Positions 8,852 through 19,011 of a DNA stretch of 64,000 bases are shown here, piece by piece. Below the pieces are notes generated by a model that was given only the letters and a program-made list of their open reading frames with translations, was not told where the DNA came from and ran no database searches. Origin of the DNA: Undibacterium sp049340185 (lineage in GTDB: Bacteria; Pseudomonadota; Gammaproteobacteria; Burkholderiales; Burkholderiaceae_D); contig NZ_JBMPPC010000003.1 in the NCBI RefSeq assembly GCF_049340185.1, forward strand, positions 248,001 to 312,000, read 5' to 3'. The position numbers and the translations under genes were made by a program. The number at the start of each line of letters is the position of its first letter. Within the stretch, counting starts at the first letter, position 1.

Positions 8852-10104
8852 TGGCTGAGATTAAAAATTACACACTGAACTTTGGTCCCCAACATCCCGC
8901 TGCCCACGGTGTCCTACGTCTGGTGCTGGAGTTGGATGGCGAGGTGATTCAGCGTGCCGATCCGCATATCGGTCTGTTGCATCGTGCGACCGAGAAGTTA
9001 GCTGAGCAAAAAACTTTCCTGCAATCGGTTCCATACATGGATCGTCTTGACTATGTGTCGATGATGGCCAATGAGCACGCCTACGTCATGGCAATTGAAA
9101 AAATGCTTGGCTTGGAAGTGCCTTTGCGCGCGCAATACATCCGCGTAATGTTCGACGAAATTACACGTTTGCTGAATCATTTGCTGTGGATAGGTGCGCA
9201 TGCATTGGACGTCGGTGCGATGGCAGTATTTTTATACGCATTTCGCGAGCGTGAAGATTTGATGGACTGCTATGAGGCAGTGTCTGGCGCGCGTCTGCAT
9301 GCTGCTTACTATCGTCCAGGTGGTGTATATCGCGATTTGCCAGAGCAAATGCCGAAGTTTACAACATCGCAATTAAAGAACGACAAAGCAATGCGTGCCC
9401 TGAACGAAAATCGTCAGGGTTCTCTGCTCGATTTTATCGAAGATTTTACAAATCGCTTTCCGACCTATGTTGACGAGTATGAGACTTTGCTGACGGACAA
9501 TCGTATCTGGAAGCAACGACTGGTTGGTATCGGTGTCGTTTCTCCTGAGCGTGCTAAAGCAATGGGCTTTACTGGTCCGATGTTACGTGGTTCCGGCATT
9601 GAGTGGGATCTGCGCAAAAAACAGCCGTATGAAGTTTACGACTTATTGGATTTCGATATTCCCGTTGGTGTTAACGGCGATAGTTATGATCGTTATCTGG
9701 TACGCGTAGAAGAGATGCGTCAGTCAAACCGTATCATCAAGCAATGTGTCGAATGGCTGCGTAATAATGCTGGTCCGGTGATTACAACAAATCACAAAGT
9801 CGCACCGCCTTCACGTGTAAATATGAAGTCCAATATGGAAGAATTGATCCATCACTTCAAATTATTCACTGAAGGCTTTCATGTTCCGGCTGGCGAAGCT
9901 TATGCTGCGGTAGAGCATCCAAAAGGCGAGTTCGGTATTTACCTCATGTCTGACGGCGCGAACAAGCCGTATCGCTTGAAAATCCGTGCTCCTGGATTCG
10001 CACACTTGCAAGGACTGGATGAGATGGCAAAGGGTCATATGATTGCCGATGCGGTGACGATTATCGGTACGCAAGATATTGTGTTTGGTGAGATTGACCG
10101 CTAG
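8851..10104 (+). CDS. nuoD: NADH-quinone oxidoreductase subunit D
   Basis: 49-kDa-type subunit that forms the quinone-binding cavity together with NuoB. 417 residues. The N-terminal FGPQHPAAHGVLRL and HIGLLHRATEKL motifs hold the family's conserved histidines, and the C-terminus carries the GEIDR ending typical of the family. Standard length. Confidence 0.98.
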   Translation: MAEIKNYTLNFGPQHPAAHGVLRLVLELDGEVIQRADPHIGLLHRATEKLAEQKTFLQSVPYMDRLDYVSMMANEHAYVMAIEKMLGLEVPLRAQYIRVMFDEITRLLNHLLWIGAHALDVGAMAVFLYAFREREDLMDCYEAVSGARLHAAYYRPGGVYRDLPEQMPKFTTSQLKNDKAMRALNENRQGSLLDFIEDFTNRFPTYVDEYETLLTDNRIWKQRLVGIGVVSPERAKAMGFTGPMLRGSGIEWDLRKKQPYEVYDLLDFDIPVGVNGDSYDRYLVRVEEMRQSNRIIKQCVEWLRNNAGPVITTNHKVAPPSRVNMKSNMEELIHHFKLFTEGFHVPAGEAYAAVEHPKGEFGIYLMSDGANKPYRLKIRAPGFAHLQGLDEMAKGHMIADAVTIIGTQDIVFGEIDR

Positions 10105-10144
10105 ATTACTCAATCAAAGCGTGTCAACAATAGAGGCAAAAGCT

Positions 10145-10633
10145 ATGGTGTTATCAGAGCAGGCATTTAAAAAAATTGACCGGGAATTGGCAAAATTTCC
10201 AGGTGACCAACGTCAGTCTGCCGTCATGGCGGCTTTGGCGATTGCACAGGATGAAACTGGTTGGATCTCGCCGGAAGTGATGCAAACTTTGGCTGATTAC
10301 ATCGGTATGCCTGCAGTTGCAGTACAGGAAGTTGCAACCTTTTACAATATGTACAATACCAAGCCAGTTGGTAAATTCAAAATTTCAGTTTGTACGAACT
10401 TGCCATGCGCCTTGTCTGGTGGTGAGCGCGCAGCGCATCATCTGAAGGCAAAATTAGGTCTTGATTATAAAGATACCAGTCCTGATGGTTTGTTCACGCT
10501 TGTTGAGGGGGAATGCATGGGTGCATGCGGTGATGCGCCAGTCATGCTCGTCAATAACAAGCGTATGTGCAGCTTCATGTCGAATGATAAAATCGACTCA
10601 CTGGTTACGGAACTCACAGAGGCGGGCAAATAA
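10145..10633 (+). CDS. nuoE: NADH-quinone oxidoreductase subunit E
   Basis: 24-kDa-type thioredoxin-like subunit with a [2Fe-2S] cluster next to the FMN site. 162 residues from the ATG at 10145. Cluster cysteines are seen in VCTNLPCAL and GECMGACGDAP. An in-frame extension to 10079 would overlap nuoD; the ATG at 10145 with an AGAGG site upstream is preferred. The stop overlaps the nuoF ATG by one base. Confidence 0.95.
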   Translation: MVLSEQAFKKIDRELAKFPGDQRQSAVMAALAIAQDETGWISPEVMQTLADYIGMPAVAVQEVATFYNMYNTKPVGKFKISVCTNLPCALSGGERAAHHLKAKLGLDYKDTSPDGLFTLVEGECMGACGDAPVMLVNNKRMCSFMSNDKIDSLVTELTEAGK

Positions 10634-11928
10634 TGACGAGTCTGCATAATCGCCATATTAATCCTTTAATTCTTGCCGGCTTGGACGGCAAAAACTGGCA
10701 TCTGCAAGACTATGTTGCACGCGGTGGCTACCAGTCCTTAAAACGCATTCTTGATGAAAAAATTCCGCCAGAGCAGGTAATCGCTGAGCTGAAGGCATCT
10801 TCTTTGCGCGGTCGCGGCGGTGCAGGTTTTCCTACGGGTTTGAAGTGGAGCTTCATGCCACGTCAATATCCCGGGCAAAAATATCTGGTCTGCAATACCG
10901 ATGAAGGCGAGCCCGGTACGTTCAAAGATCGCGATATTATCCGCTACAACCCACATGCATTGATTGAGGGTATGGCAATCGGTGCCTACGCTATGGGCAT
11001 TACGGTCGGTTATAACTACATCCACGGTGAAATTTTCGCTGACTATGATCGCTTTGAAGAAGCGATTGAAGAGGCACGCGCCGCCGGTATGCTCGGTGAC
11101 AAGATTCACGGTTCTGAATTTTCTTTCCAGTTGCACGCATTCCATGGTTATGGTGCGTATATATGTGGTGAAGAGACGGCCTTGCTGGAATCTTTAGAGG
11201 GTAAAAAAGGTCAGCCACGCTTTAAGCCGCCTTTCCCTGCGAGCTTTGGCCTGTATGGCAAACCAACCACCATCAATAACACCGAAACGTTTGCAGCAGT
11301 CCCGTTTGTCTTTGCCATGGGCGGTGAAAAATACGCAGCTCTAGGTAAGCCAAACAATGGCGGCACTAAGATTTTCTCCATGTCTGGCGATGTGGCTAAA
11401 CCGGGTAACTACGAAGTTCCGCTTGGTACACCGTTTGCGACTTTGCTGGAGCTCGCGGGTGGCATGCGTGATGGAAAGAAAATTAAAGCAGTTATTCCTG
11501 GTGGCTCATCCATGCCAGTATTGACCGGCGACGTGATGATGGCAACAGATATGGACTATGATTCGATCGCTAAAGCAGGTTCGATGCTGGGTTCCGGTGC
11601 TGTGATTGTGATGGATGAAACCCGTTGCATGGTCAAGTCGTTACTGCGTTTGTCTTACTTCTATTTTGAAGAGTCTTGCGGTCAATGCACACCTTGTCGT
11701 GAGGGTACGGGCTGGCTCTATCGTATGGTGCATCGCATCGAACACGGGCAGGGCAGGGCAGATGATCTCGACATGCTGAATTCGATTGCGGACAATATTC
11801 AGGGACGTACTATTTGTGCCTTGGGTGATGCTGCTGCGATGCCAGTACGTGCCTTCATCAAGAATTTCCGCGAAGAATTTGAATATCACATCGAGCATAA
11901 ACATTGCTTGGTTCCCGCTTACATTTAA
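10633..11928 (+). CDS. nuoF: NADH-quinone oxidoreductase subunit F
   Basis: 51-kDa-type subunit that binds NADH and FMN and oxidises NADH. 431 residues. The motif GRGGAGFPTGLKW fits the NADH/FMN site, and ESCGQCTPCREG supplies three of the four N3 cluster cysteines. Complete. ATG overlaps the nuoE stop. Confidence 0.98.
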   Translation: MTSLHNRHINPLILAGLDGKNWHLQDYVARGGYQSLKRILDEKIPPEQVIAELKASSLRGRGGAGFPTGLKWSFMPRQYPGQKYLVCNTDEGEPGTFKDRDIIRYNPHALIEGMAIGAYAMGITVGYNYIHGEIFADYDRFEEAIEEARAAGMLGDKIHGSEFSFQLHAFHGYGAYICGEETALLESLEGKKGQPRFKPPFPASFGLYGKPTTINNTETFAAVPFVFAMGGEKYAALGKPNNGGTKIFSMSGDVAKPGNYEVPLGTPFATLLELAGGMRDGKKIKAVIPGGSSMPVLTGDVMMATDMDYDSIAKAGSMLGSGAVIVMDETRCMVKSLLRLSYFYFEESCGQCTPCREGTGWLYRMVHRIEHGQGRADDLDMLNSIADNIQGRTICALGDAAAMPVRAFIKNFREEFEYHIEHKHCLVPAYI

Positions 11929-11960
11929 GCCAGCTCAGGTAGCGTACTTCAGAGTAAACC

Positions 11961-14288
11961 ATGGTTGAAATCGAAATAGACGGCAAAAAAGTTGAAGTGC
12001 AAGAAGGCAGCATGGTAATGGATGCTGCCAACAAACTTGGCACATATATTCCGCATTTTTGCTATCACAAAAAATTATCCATTGCGGCGAACTGCCGTAT
12101 GTGTCTGGTCGAAGTGGAGAAGGCGCCTAAGCCTTTGCCTGCTTGCGCGACTCCTGTAACTGCCGGCATGATCGTGCGCTCTAACAGCGATAAGGCGGTT
12201 AAAGCACAAAAAGGCGTGATGGAATTCCTATTGATTAATCACCCTCTGGATTGTCCGATTTGCGATCAGGGTGGCGAATGTCAATTGCAGGATCTGGCAG
12301 TAGGATATGGTTCCACTAGTTCACGTTATGAAGAGGAAAAACGGGTAGTTTTTCATAAGAATGTCGGTTCATTGATTTCTATGGAAGAAATGAGCCGTTG
12401 CATTCACTGTACCCGATGTGTTCGTTTTGGTCAGGAAATTGCCGGTGTGATGGAGCTGGGCATGTTGGGTCGCGGTGAGCATTCCGAGATCACTTCTTTC
12501 GTTGGCAAGACCGTTGATTCCGAGTTGTCCGGCAACATGATTGATCTTTGTCCGGTTGGCGCATTGACATCCAAGCCTTTCCGTTATTCAGCACGCACCT
12601 GGGAATTATCCCGTCGTAAGTCGATTAGCGCACATGATGGACTAGGGGCCAATTTGATTGTTCAGGTGAAGAACAACAAAGTGATGCGTGTCGTACCTTT
12701 GGAAAACGAAGCGGTCAATGAATGCTGGATTTCCGACAAGGATCGCTTTGCTTATGAAGGTTTGAATAGCGAAGAACGCCTGACTAAGCCAATGATTAAA
12801 CAAGGTGGCCAGTGGCAGGAAACTGACTGGCAAACAGCCTTGGAATATGTAGCGCATGGCTTGCGTAACATCAAACATGAACACGGCACTGCGGCTATTG
12901 CGGCAGCAGCCACGCCAAGTTCGACCTTGGAAGAGCTCAGTTTGCTACAAAAGCTTGTTCGTGGTCTGGGTTCTGATAGTGTGGACTTCCGCTTGCGCCA
13001 GTCTGATTTCTCGTTAGAGAGCAAAGTAGTACCTTGGCTGGGTATGTCGATTGTTGATTTTGCGCAATTGAAGAATATTTTTGTCATTGGTTCCTTCTTG
13101 CGTAAGGACCATCCTTTGCTAGCGGCACGTTTGCGTCAGTCGGTCAAAATGGGTGCTAAGTTGAGTGTCCTGCATGCGACAGACGATGAGTTGCTGATTA
13201 AATTGGCAAACAATGCCGTGCTCGCGCCGTCTGCCTGGTTGAATTTCCTCGCTGAGATTGCAGTTGCTGTCGCTGTTAAAAAGGAAATCGCAAAACCGAC
13301 TGGCTTTGAGCAAGTCCAAGCTTCTGAAAAAGCAGCATTGATTGCTGATGGTATCTTGAAAGCTAATGCGGGCGTATTCTTGGGCAACGCTGCTGCACAG
13401 CATCCTGATGCGGCAAAGCTACACGCTTTGTCACAATGGATTGCGCAGAATGCTGGTGCAAGTTTCGGTTATCTGACCGAAGCCGCGAATACGGTTGGCG
13501 GATATCTTGCCGGAGCTGTGCCAAATAATGCGGCGAATGCGCAAAACTTATTTGCACAAGCAAAAAAAGCATATGTGCTTTTGCATGCAGAACCTGAATT
13601 AGATTGTGCTAATCCTCAGCAAGCAAGGTCTGCCTTGGATCAGGCTGAAATGGTTGTTTCTTTGTCTGCCTACAAACACGGTTTAGATTACGCTGATGTA
13701 TTGCTGCCAGTATCGCCCTTTACGGAAACTGCCGGTACTTTCATTAATTGTGAAGGTCGCGTACAAAGTTTCCATGGCGTTGTGAAGCCGCTGGGTGATA
13801 CCCGTCCGGCTTGGAAAGTATTGCGCGTGCTCGGCAATCTGCTTGACTTGCCTGAGTTTGAGTTCGAAACTTCCGAGGCAATTCGCGATGCTTTGCTGGG
13901 CAAGGATGTCGCGACGGTAGTGACAAGCCTCAATAATATGGGTACTGCTGGCGTTCCTGTGCTGGCGGGTGATGCTATTTCTCAGGGCCTGGAACGTATT
14001 GCCGACGTGTCGATTTACAGTACGGACGCCATTGTCAGAAGATCTGAGTCCTTGCAAAAAACCAGAGATGCAAAGACGCCTGAAGTTCATCTGAGTGCGG
14101 CGCAGTTTGCAAAGTTAAGTTTAAAAGACGGCGATTACGTTAAGATCACTCAAGGTCAAGGTTCTGCAGTATTGCCAGCGGTTTTGGGTAAAAACTTACC
14201 TGATAATGTAGTCCGCCTTGCTGCAGGTCATATCTTGACTAAGTCATTAGGTCCAATGTTTGGTGCAGTTACTGTGGAGCGTGCGTAA
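11961..14288 (+). CDS. nuoG: NADH-quinone oxidoreductase subunit G
   Basis: Largest peripheral-arm subunit, 775 residues. The N-terminal ferredoxin part has a [2Fe-2S] site (CRMCLVEV and flanking cysteines), a His/Cys motif HPLDCPICDQGGECQLQDL, and a [4Fe-4S] site CIHCTRCVRF. The rest is a molybdopterin-oxidoreductase-like fold without a catalytic role. Ends one base into the nuoH start (TAATG). Confidence 0.97.
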   Translation: MVEIEIDGKKVEVQEGSMVMDAANKLGTYIPHFCYHKKLSIAANCRMCLVEVEKAPKPLPACATPVTAGMIVRSNSDKAVKAQKGVMEFLLINHPLDCPICDQGGECQLQDLAVGYGSTSSRYEEEKRVVFHKNVGSLISMEEMSRCIHCTRCVRFGQEIAGVMELGMLGRGEHSEITSFVGKTVDSELSGNMIDLCPVGALTSKPFRYSARTWELSRRKSISAHDGLGANLIVQVKNNKVMRVVPLENEAVNECWISDKDRFAYEGLNSEERLTKPMIKQGGQWQETDWQTALEYVAHGLRNIKHEHGTAAIAAAATPSSTLEELSLLQKLVRGLGSDSVDFRLRQSDFSLESKVVPWLGMSIVDFAQLKNIFVIGSFLRKDHPLLAARLRQSVKMGAKLSVLHATDDELLIKLANNAVLAPSAWLNFLAEIAVAVAVKKEIAKPTGFEQVQASEKAALIADGILKANAGVFLGNAAAQHPDAAKLHALSQWIAQNAGASFGYLTEAANTVGGYLAGAVPNNAANAQNLFAQAKKAYVLLHAEPELDCANPQQARSALDQAEMVVSLSAYKHGLDYADVLLPVSPFTETAGTFINCEGRVQSFHGVVKPLGDTRPAWKVLRVLGNLLDLPEFEFETSEAIRDALLGKDVATVVTSLNNMGTAGVPVLAGDAISQGLERIADVSIYSTDAIVRRSESLQKTRDAKTPEVHLSAAQFAKLSLKDGDYVKITQGQGSAVLPAVLGKNLPDNVVRLAAGHILTKSLGPMFGAVTVERA

Positions 14289-15352
14289 TGAACTTATTAC
14301 TCACTATTCAGACATACGGACAGCAATATCTGGGTGCCTTATGGCCTCTGGTATGGACTCTCGTGAAGATAGTCTGCATCACTTTACCTGTAATGGGCTG
14401 TGTTGCTTACCTGACCTTATGGGAACGTAAGATGATAGGCTGGATGCATATCCGTCTTGGCCCGAATCGTGTGGGTCCCGCTGGCTTATTGCAACCAATC
14501 GCTGACGCACTGAAATTATTGCTTAAGGAAATCATCGTTCCTGCCAAAGCCAATAAAGTATTATTTATTCTGGCTCCGATCATGACGATTATGCCGGCAT
14601 TGGCTGCTTGGTCAGTGATTCCATTCGGACCGGAAACAGTACTGGCAAACGTTAATGCCGGTCTTTTGCTAGTAATGGCGATTACTTCGATGGAAGTCTA
14701 CGGCATCATTATTGCTGGCTGGGCATCCAACTCAAAGTATGCTTTTCTCGGTGCGATGCGGGCGTCTGCGCAAATGGTTTCGTATGAAATTGCGATGGGC
14801 TTTGTACTGGTCATCGTACTGATGGTCTCTGGCAGTTTAAATTTGACAGATATCGTGAATAGTCAAACTCATGGCTTTGCTGCCAGCCACGGGTTGAATA
14901 TTTTTTCATGGAACTGGTTGCCTTTATTGCCAGTATTCGTAGTCTATGTCATTTCAGGTATTGCTGAAACGAACCGTCATCCGTTCGACGTGGTTGAGGG
15001 TGAGTCAGAGATTGTTGCTGGTCATATGGTGGAATATTCAGGGATGTCATTTGCAATGTTTTTCCTTGCTGAATATGCAAACATGATCTTGATTTCTGCA
15101 ATGGCCTCTCTGATGTTCCTTGGTGGCTGGTCTGCACCGCTAGGTTTCTTGGATTTCATTCCAGGCTGGATCTGGCTTGGCATCAAGACTTTCATCGTAG
15201 TTTCCATGTTTATCTGGGCACGCGCATCTTTCCCTCGCTATCGCTATGATCAGATCATGCGTCTGGGCTGGAAAGTATTTATTCCGCTAACCCTAGTGTA
15301 TCTGGTGATTGTCGCAGCATGGATGCAAACTCCATGGAATATTTGGAAGTAA
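14288..15352 (+). CDS. nuoH: NADH-quinone oxidoreductase subunit H
   Basis: Membrane subunit joining the two arms of complex I and forming part of the quinone channel. 354 residues with about eight helices. Family motifs include ERKMIGWMHIRLGPNRVGP and NRHPFDVVEGESEIVAG, whose acidic residues are conserved. Confidence 0.97.
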   Translation: MNLLLTIQTYGQQYLGALWPLVWTLVKIVCITLPVMGCVAYLTLWERKMIGWMHIRLGPNRVGPAGLLQPIADALKLLLKEIIVPAKANKVLFILAPIMTIMPALAAWSVIPFGPETVLANVNAGLLLVMAITSMEVYGIIIAGWASNSKYAFLGAMRASAQMVSYEIAMGFVLVIVLMVSGSLNLTDIVNSQTHGFAASHGLNIFSWNWLPLLPVFVVYVISGIAETNRHPFDVVEGESEIVAGHMVEYSGMSFAMFFLAEYANMILISAMASLMFLGGWSAPLGFLDFIPGWIWLGIKTFIVVSMFIWARASFPRYRYDQIMRLGWKVFIPLTLVYLVIVAAWMQTPWNIWK

Positions 15353-15364
15353 GAGGCTAAAAAA

Positions 15365-15853
15365 ATGGAAGCAATCAAGGATTTTTTTGGCAGCCTGATG
15401 CTGCGCGAATTACTAAAGGGACTGGCTTTGACTGGTCGCTATATGTTCGCACGCAAAATTACAGTGCAATTCCCAGAAGAAAAAACACCGCAATCCCCAC
15501 GTTTTCGTGGCTTACATGCCTTACGTCGTTATCCGAACGGAGAAGAGCGTTGTATCGCCTGTAAGTTGTGTGAAGCAGTTTGTCCAGCAATGGCAATTAC
15601 GATTGAATCTGACCAACGGGAAGATGGTTCACGTCGTACGACGCGTTACGATATCGATTTAACTAAATGCATTTTTTGCGGATTTTGCGAAGAATCATGT
15701 CCGGTAGATTCGATTGTAGAAACTCACGTATTGGAATATCACGGTGAAAAGCGTGGTGATTTATATTTCACCAAAGAAATGCTGTTGGCTGTAGGTGATC
15801 GCTACGAGACAGAAATCGCTGCCGCCCGCGCCGCTGATGCGGCTTACCGTTAA
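15365..15853 (+). CDS. nuoI: NADH-quinone oxidoreductase subunit I
   Basis: TYKY-type ferredoxin subunit with two [4Fe-4S] clusters (N6a and N6b). 162 residues. Cluster motifs CIACKLCEAVCP and CIFCGFCEESCP are intact. Twelve bases separate it from nuoH. Confidence 0.98.
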   Translation: MEAIKDFFGSLMLRELLKGLALTGRYMFARKITVQFPEEKTPQSPRFRGLHALRRYPNGEERCIACKLCEAVCPAMAITIESDQREDGSRRTTRYDIDLTKCIFCGFCEESCPVDSIVETHVLEYHGEKRGDLYFTKEMLLAVGDRYETEIAAARAADAAYR

Positions 15854-15880
15854 TTCGGTATAACTAGGATTTAGCTCGCT

Positions 15881-16528
15881 ATGGAATTTACCACTGCTTT
15901 ATTTTATGTGTTTGCTGCGATTCTGATTTTCGCATCGATTCAAGTTATTACCGCACGAAGTCCGGTACATGCTGCATTGTTTTTAGTTCTCGCTTTTTTT
16001 ACTGCTGCAGGTATCTGGTTGTTGTTGAAAGCTGAATTTTTGGCGATTGTACTGGTTCTGGTGTACGTTGGTGCTGTGATGGTGTTGTTCCTGTTTGTTG
16101 TGATGATGCTTGACATTAATATGGATAAGTTACGTCAGGGCTTCTGGAGTCATTTCCCTCTTGCTGCTTGTGTGGGTGTAGCTATTGTTCTGGAAATGTC
16201 AGCAGTGTTATGGCGCGGATTTTTGCGCCCTGATAATCATGTTCCTGCTGCATCAGACAATATTGGCAATACCAAGTCATTAGGTATAGAAATCTTTACT
16301 CATTATATGTTCGCTTTTGAGGTTGCTGCTGCGATCCTTTTGCTAGCGATCGTAGCCGCAGTCGCGCTGACTTTACGTCGTCGTAAAGATAGTAAATATT
16401 TTGATCCTGCCGAAGCCGTCAAAGTTAAGCGTAATGACCGTGTTCGCATGGTCAGTATGGTTGCCGATTCTGACCGTGCCCGCGACAGAGCTGGTTTGGG
16501 CGTAACAACAGAACAGACAGAGGCGTAA
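15881..16528 (+). CDS. nuoJ: NADH-quinone oxidoreductase subunit J
   Basis: Membrane-arm subunit, 215 residues, about five helices (the first at 5-25) and a charged C-terminal tail. Family motif AIVLVLVYVGAVMVLFLFV, which contains the conserved pi-bulge region, is present. It abuts nuoK with no spacer. Confidence 0.95.
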   Translation: MEFTTALFYVFAAILIFASIQVITARSPVHAALFLVLAFFTAAGIWLLLKAEFLAIVLVLVYVGAVMVLFLFVVMMLDINMDKLRQGFWSHFPLAACVGVAIVLEMSAVLWRGFLRPDNHVPAASDNIGNTKSLGIEIFTHYMFAFEVAAAILLLAIVAAVALTLRRRKDSKYFDPAEAVKVKRNDRVRMVSMVADSDRARDRAGLGVTTEQTEA

Positions 16529-16837
16529 ATGACTTTAACATTGACACATTACCTGATATTAGGTGCGATTTTATTCGCGATCTCTATCGTCGGTATTTTT
16601 CTGAATCGCAAAAATATTATCGTTCTATTGATGGCAATCGAGTTGATGCTGCTTGCTGTTAACATGAATTTCATCGCGTTCTCGCATTATCTTGGTGATG
16701 CAGCAGGACAGATTTTTGTATTTTTTATTCTGACCGTGGCTGCTGCAGAATCTGCGATTGGTCTGGCTATCCTAGTGGTGATGTTCCGCAATATGGATAC
16801 CATTGATGTAGAAGATCTGGATGCGCTCAAAGGATAA
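16529..16837 (+). CDS. nuoK: NADH-quinone oxidoreductase subunit K
   Basis: Proton-channel subunit of the membrane arm, 102 residues with three helices. The channel glutamates sit in MAIELMLLAVN and VAAAESAIGLAI. ATG immediately follows the nuoJ stop. Confidence 0.97.
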   Translation: MTLTLTHYLILGAILFAISIVGIFLNRKNIIVLLMAIELMLLAVNMNFIAFSHYLGDAAGQIFVFFILTVAAAESAIGLAILVVMFRNMDTIDVEDLDALKG

Positions 16838-16848
16838 CGAGTTTTGCC

Positions 16849-16885
16849 GGTTGCCTTGTTGTGATCTTTGGACACAACGACAACC
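16849..16885 (+). other. hairpin between nuoK and nuoL
   Basis: GGTTG (16849-16853) and GTTGTG (16858-16863) pair with CACAAC (16873-16878) and CAACC (16881-16885), with a small internal loop. No T run follows, so it is more likely a stability or processing element than a terminator. This 101-base gap is one of the two largest within the operon. Confidence 0.4.
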
Positions 16886-16938
16886 AGATTAAACTCACTG
16901 GCGATTTAAAAAAAGTAATAAGCTAACAAAGGGTCATC

Positions 16939-18990
16939 ATGGCGGGGCAACTTAACCCACATTTACTACTGGCTGTACCATTGGCACCTCTTGCGGGTTC
17001 TGCCATTGCGGGTCTGTTAGGTACAAAATTTTTTGGCAATCTGGTAGGTCGTAAGGTATCTCATACTGCGACTATTTCAGGCGTGTTGATTGCGTTCATT
17101 ATTTCTTGCATGACTTTGTCAGCAGTGGCGGATGGCGCAACTTATAACGGTACTTTATATCAGTGGATGCAAGTCGCAGGTTTGAAGTTGGAAGTCGGAT
17201 TTTTAGTCGATAGTCTGACTGCGATGATGATGTGTGTCGTCACTTTCGTTTCTTTGATGGTTCACATCTACACAATTGGTTATATGCAGGATGACGAGGG
17301 CTATAACCGCTTCTTTTCATATATTTCCTTATTTACGTTCTCGATGCTGATGCTGGTCATGAGCAATAACTTCCTGCAGTTATTCTTCGGCTGGGAAGCG
17401 GTTGGTCTGGTCTCTTACTTGCTGATCGGTTTTTGGTATACCAAACCAACTGCGATTTACGCAAATATGAAAGCCTTCCTGGTGAATCGCGTCGGCGACT
17501 TTGGTTTCATTTTGGGAATTGGTTTGTTGTTAGCCTATGCAGGTTCGATGAACTATGCGGAAGTGTTTGCTAAAAAAGAAGAACTGGCGAAGGTTTTATT
17601 GCCGGGAACAGATTGGATGCTGATTACTGTTGCGTGTATCTGCTTGTTTATCGGTGCAATGGGTAAATCTGCGCAATTTCCTTTGCATGTATGGTTGCCA
17701 GATTCCATGGAAGGTCCCACGCCAATTTCTGCCTTGATTCACGCTGCAACGATGGTGACGGCAGGTATTTTCATGGTATCGCGCATGTCGCCGTTGTTTG
17801 AATTGTCTGATACCGCCTTATCCTTTATTTTGGTCATCGGCTCGATTACCGCGTTGTTCATGGGATTCCTGGGTATCATCCAGAATGACATCAAACGCGT
17901 CGTGGCGTATTCAACTCTGTCGCAGCTAGGCTATATGACCGTTGCTCTGGGTGCTTCCGCTTACTCCGTAGCTGTATTTCACCTGATGACTCATGCGTTT
18001 TTTAAAGCGTTATTGTTCTTAGCCGCCGGTTCCGTGATTATTGGTATGCACCATGATCAGGATATCCGCAACATGGGTGGCTTGCGTAAATATATGCCAA
18101 TTACCTGGATTACCTCTTTGCTTGGTTCCTTAGCATTGATTGGGACACCGTTTTTCTCTGGTTTCTATTCCAAAGATAGCATTATTGAAGCGGTACAGGC
18201 ATCCCATTTGCCAGGTGCAAGCTTTGCGCAATTTGCGGTACTTGCCGGTGTGTTCGTGACCGCTTTTTATTCTTTCCGTATGTATTTCCTGGTGTTCCAC
18301 GGGAAAGAGAATTTTGGTCATGTGCATCATCATGACGATCATGAGGCAGATGCGCATGATGACCATGATCATCATCACGGTTTGGCGCCGGGTCAAAAAC
18401 CACATGAGTCACCAATGGTTGTCTGGTTGCCCCTAGTCTTGCTGGCTATTCCCTCTGTCCTGATAGGTTTCCTCGCGATAGAGCCAATGTTGTTTGGTGA
18501 GTTCTTCAAGGGCGTTATTTTTGTTGATGAAGCGCATCATGCGATGGAAGAGCTTAAACACGAATTCCATGGCCCGGTAGCAATGGCAATACATGCACTG
18601 ACATCTCTGCCATTCTGGTTGGCTCTGGCTGGCGTGGTGACTTCTTATGTGTTTTATATGGTTAAGCCATCAATTCCTACGGCGATTAAAAAGAACGTCG
18701 GTCCAATCTACGCTCTGCTTGACAATAAATATTACATGGACAGATTCAATGAGATCGTCTTTGCTGGTGGCGCACGCTTACTGGGTGGTGGTTTGTGGAA
18801 TGTCGGCGATAAAAGCTTGATTGATGGTCTAGTCGTTAACGGCAGTGCCAAACTGGTTGGATGGTTGTCTAAGGGAGTGCGTTTGTTGCAGACTGGTTAT
18901 CTGTACCACTATGCGTTTGTGATGATTCTTGGAGTATTAGGCTTCTTGTCTTACTTCATGTTTCCCTTCATGTTCCCGTTAGCTAAATAA
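16939..18990 (+). CDS. nuoL: NADH-quinone oxidoreductase subunit L
   Basis: Antiporter-like proton-pumping subunit at the distal end of the membrane arm, with the long lateral helix at its C-terminus. 683 residues. The core motif FPLHVWLPDSMEGPTPISALIHAATMV is intact. A histidine/aspartate-rich hydrophilic loop lies around residues 459-483, before the segment LAPGQKPHESP. SD-like GGGTCATC precedes the ATG. Confidence 0.97.
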   Translation: MAGQLNPHLLLAVPLAPLAGSAIAGLLGTKFFGNLVGRKVSHTATISGVLIAFIISCMTLSAVADGATYNGTLYQWMQVAGLKLEVGFLVDSLTAMMMCVVTFVSLMVHIYTIGYMQDDEGYNRFFSYISLFTFSMLMLVMSNNFLQLFFGWEAVGLVSYLLIGFWYTKPTAIYANMKAFLVNRVGDFGFILGIGLLLAYAGSMNYAEVFAKKEELAKVLLPGTDWMLITVACICLFIGAMGKSAQFPLHVWLPDSMEGPTPISALIHAATMVTAGIFMVSRMSPLFELSDTALSFILVIGSITALFMGFLGIIQNDIKRVVAYSTLSQLGYMTVALGASAYSVAVFHLMTHAFFKALLFLAAGSVIIGMHHDQDIRNMGGLRKYMPITWITSLLGSLALIGTPFFSGFYSKDSIIEAVQASHLPGASFAQFAVLAGVFVTAFYSFRMYFLVFHGKENFGHVHHHDDHEADAHDDHDHHHGLAPGQKPHESPMVVWLPLVLLAIPSVLIGFLAIEPMLFGEFFKGVIFVDEAHHAMEELKHEFHGPVAMAIHALTSLPFWLALAGVVTSYVFYMVKPSIPTAIKKNVGPIYALLDNKYYMDRFNEIVFAGGARLLGGGLWNVGDKSLIDGLVVNGSAKLVGWLSKGVRLLQTGYLYHYAFVMILGVLGFLSYFMFPFMFPLAK

Positions 18991-19011
18991 GTAATTCATA
19001 AAAAAGAACTC

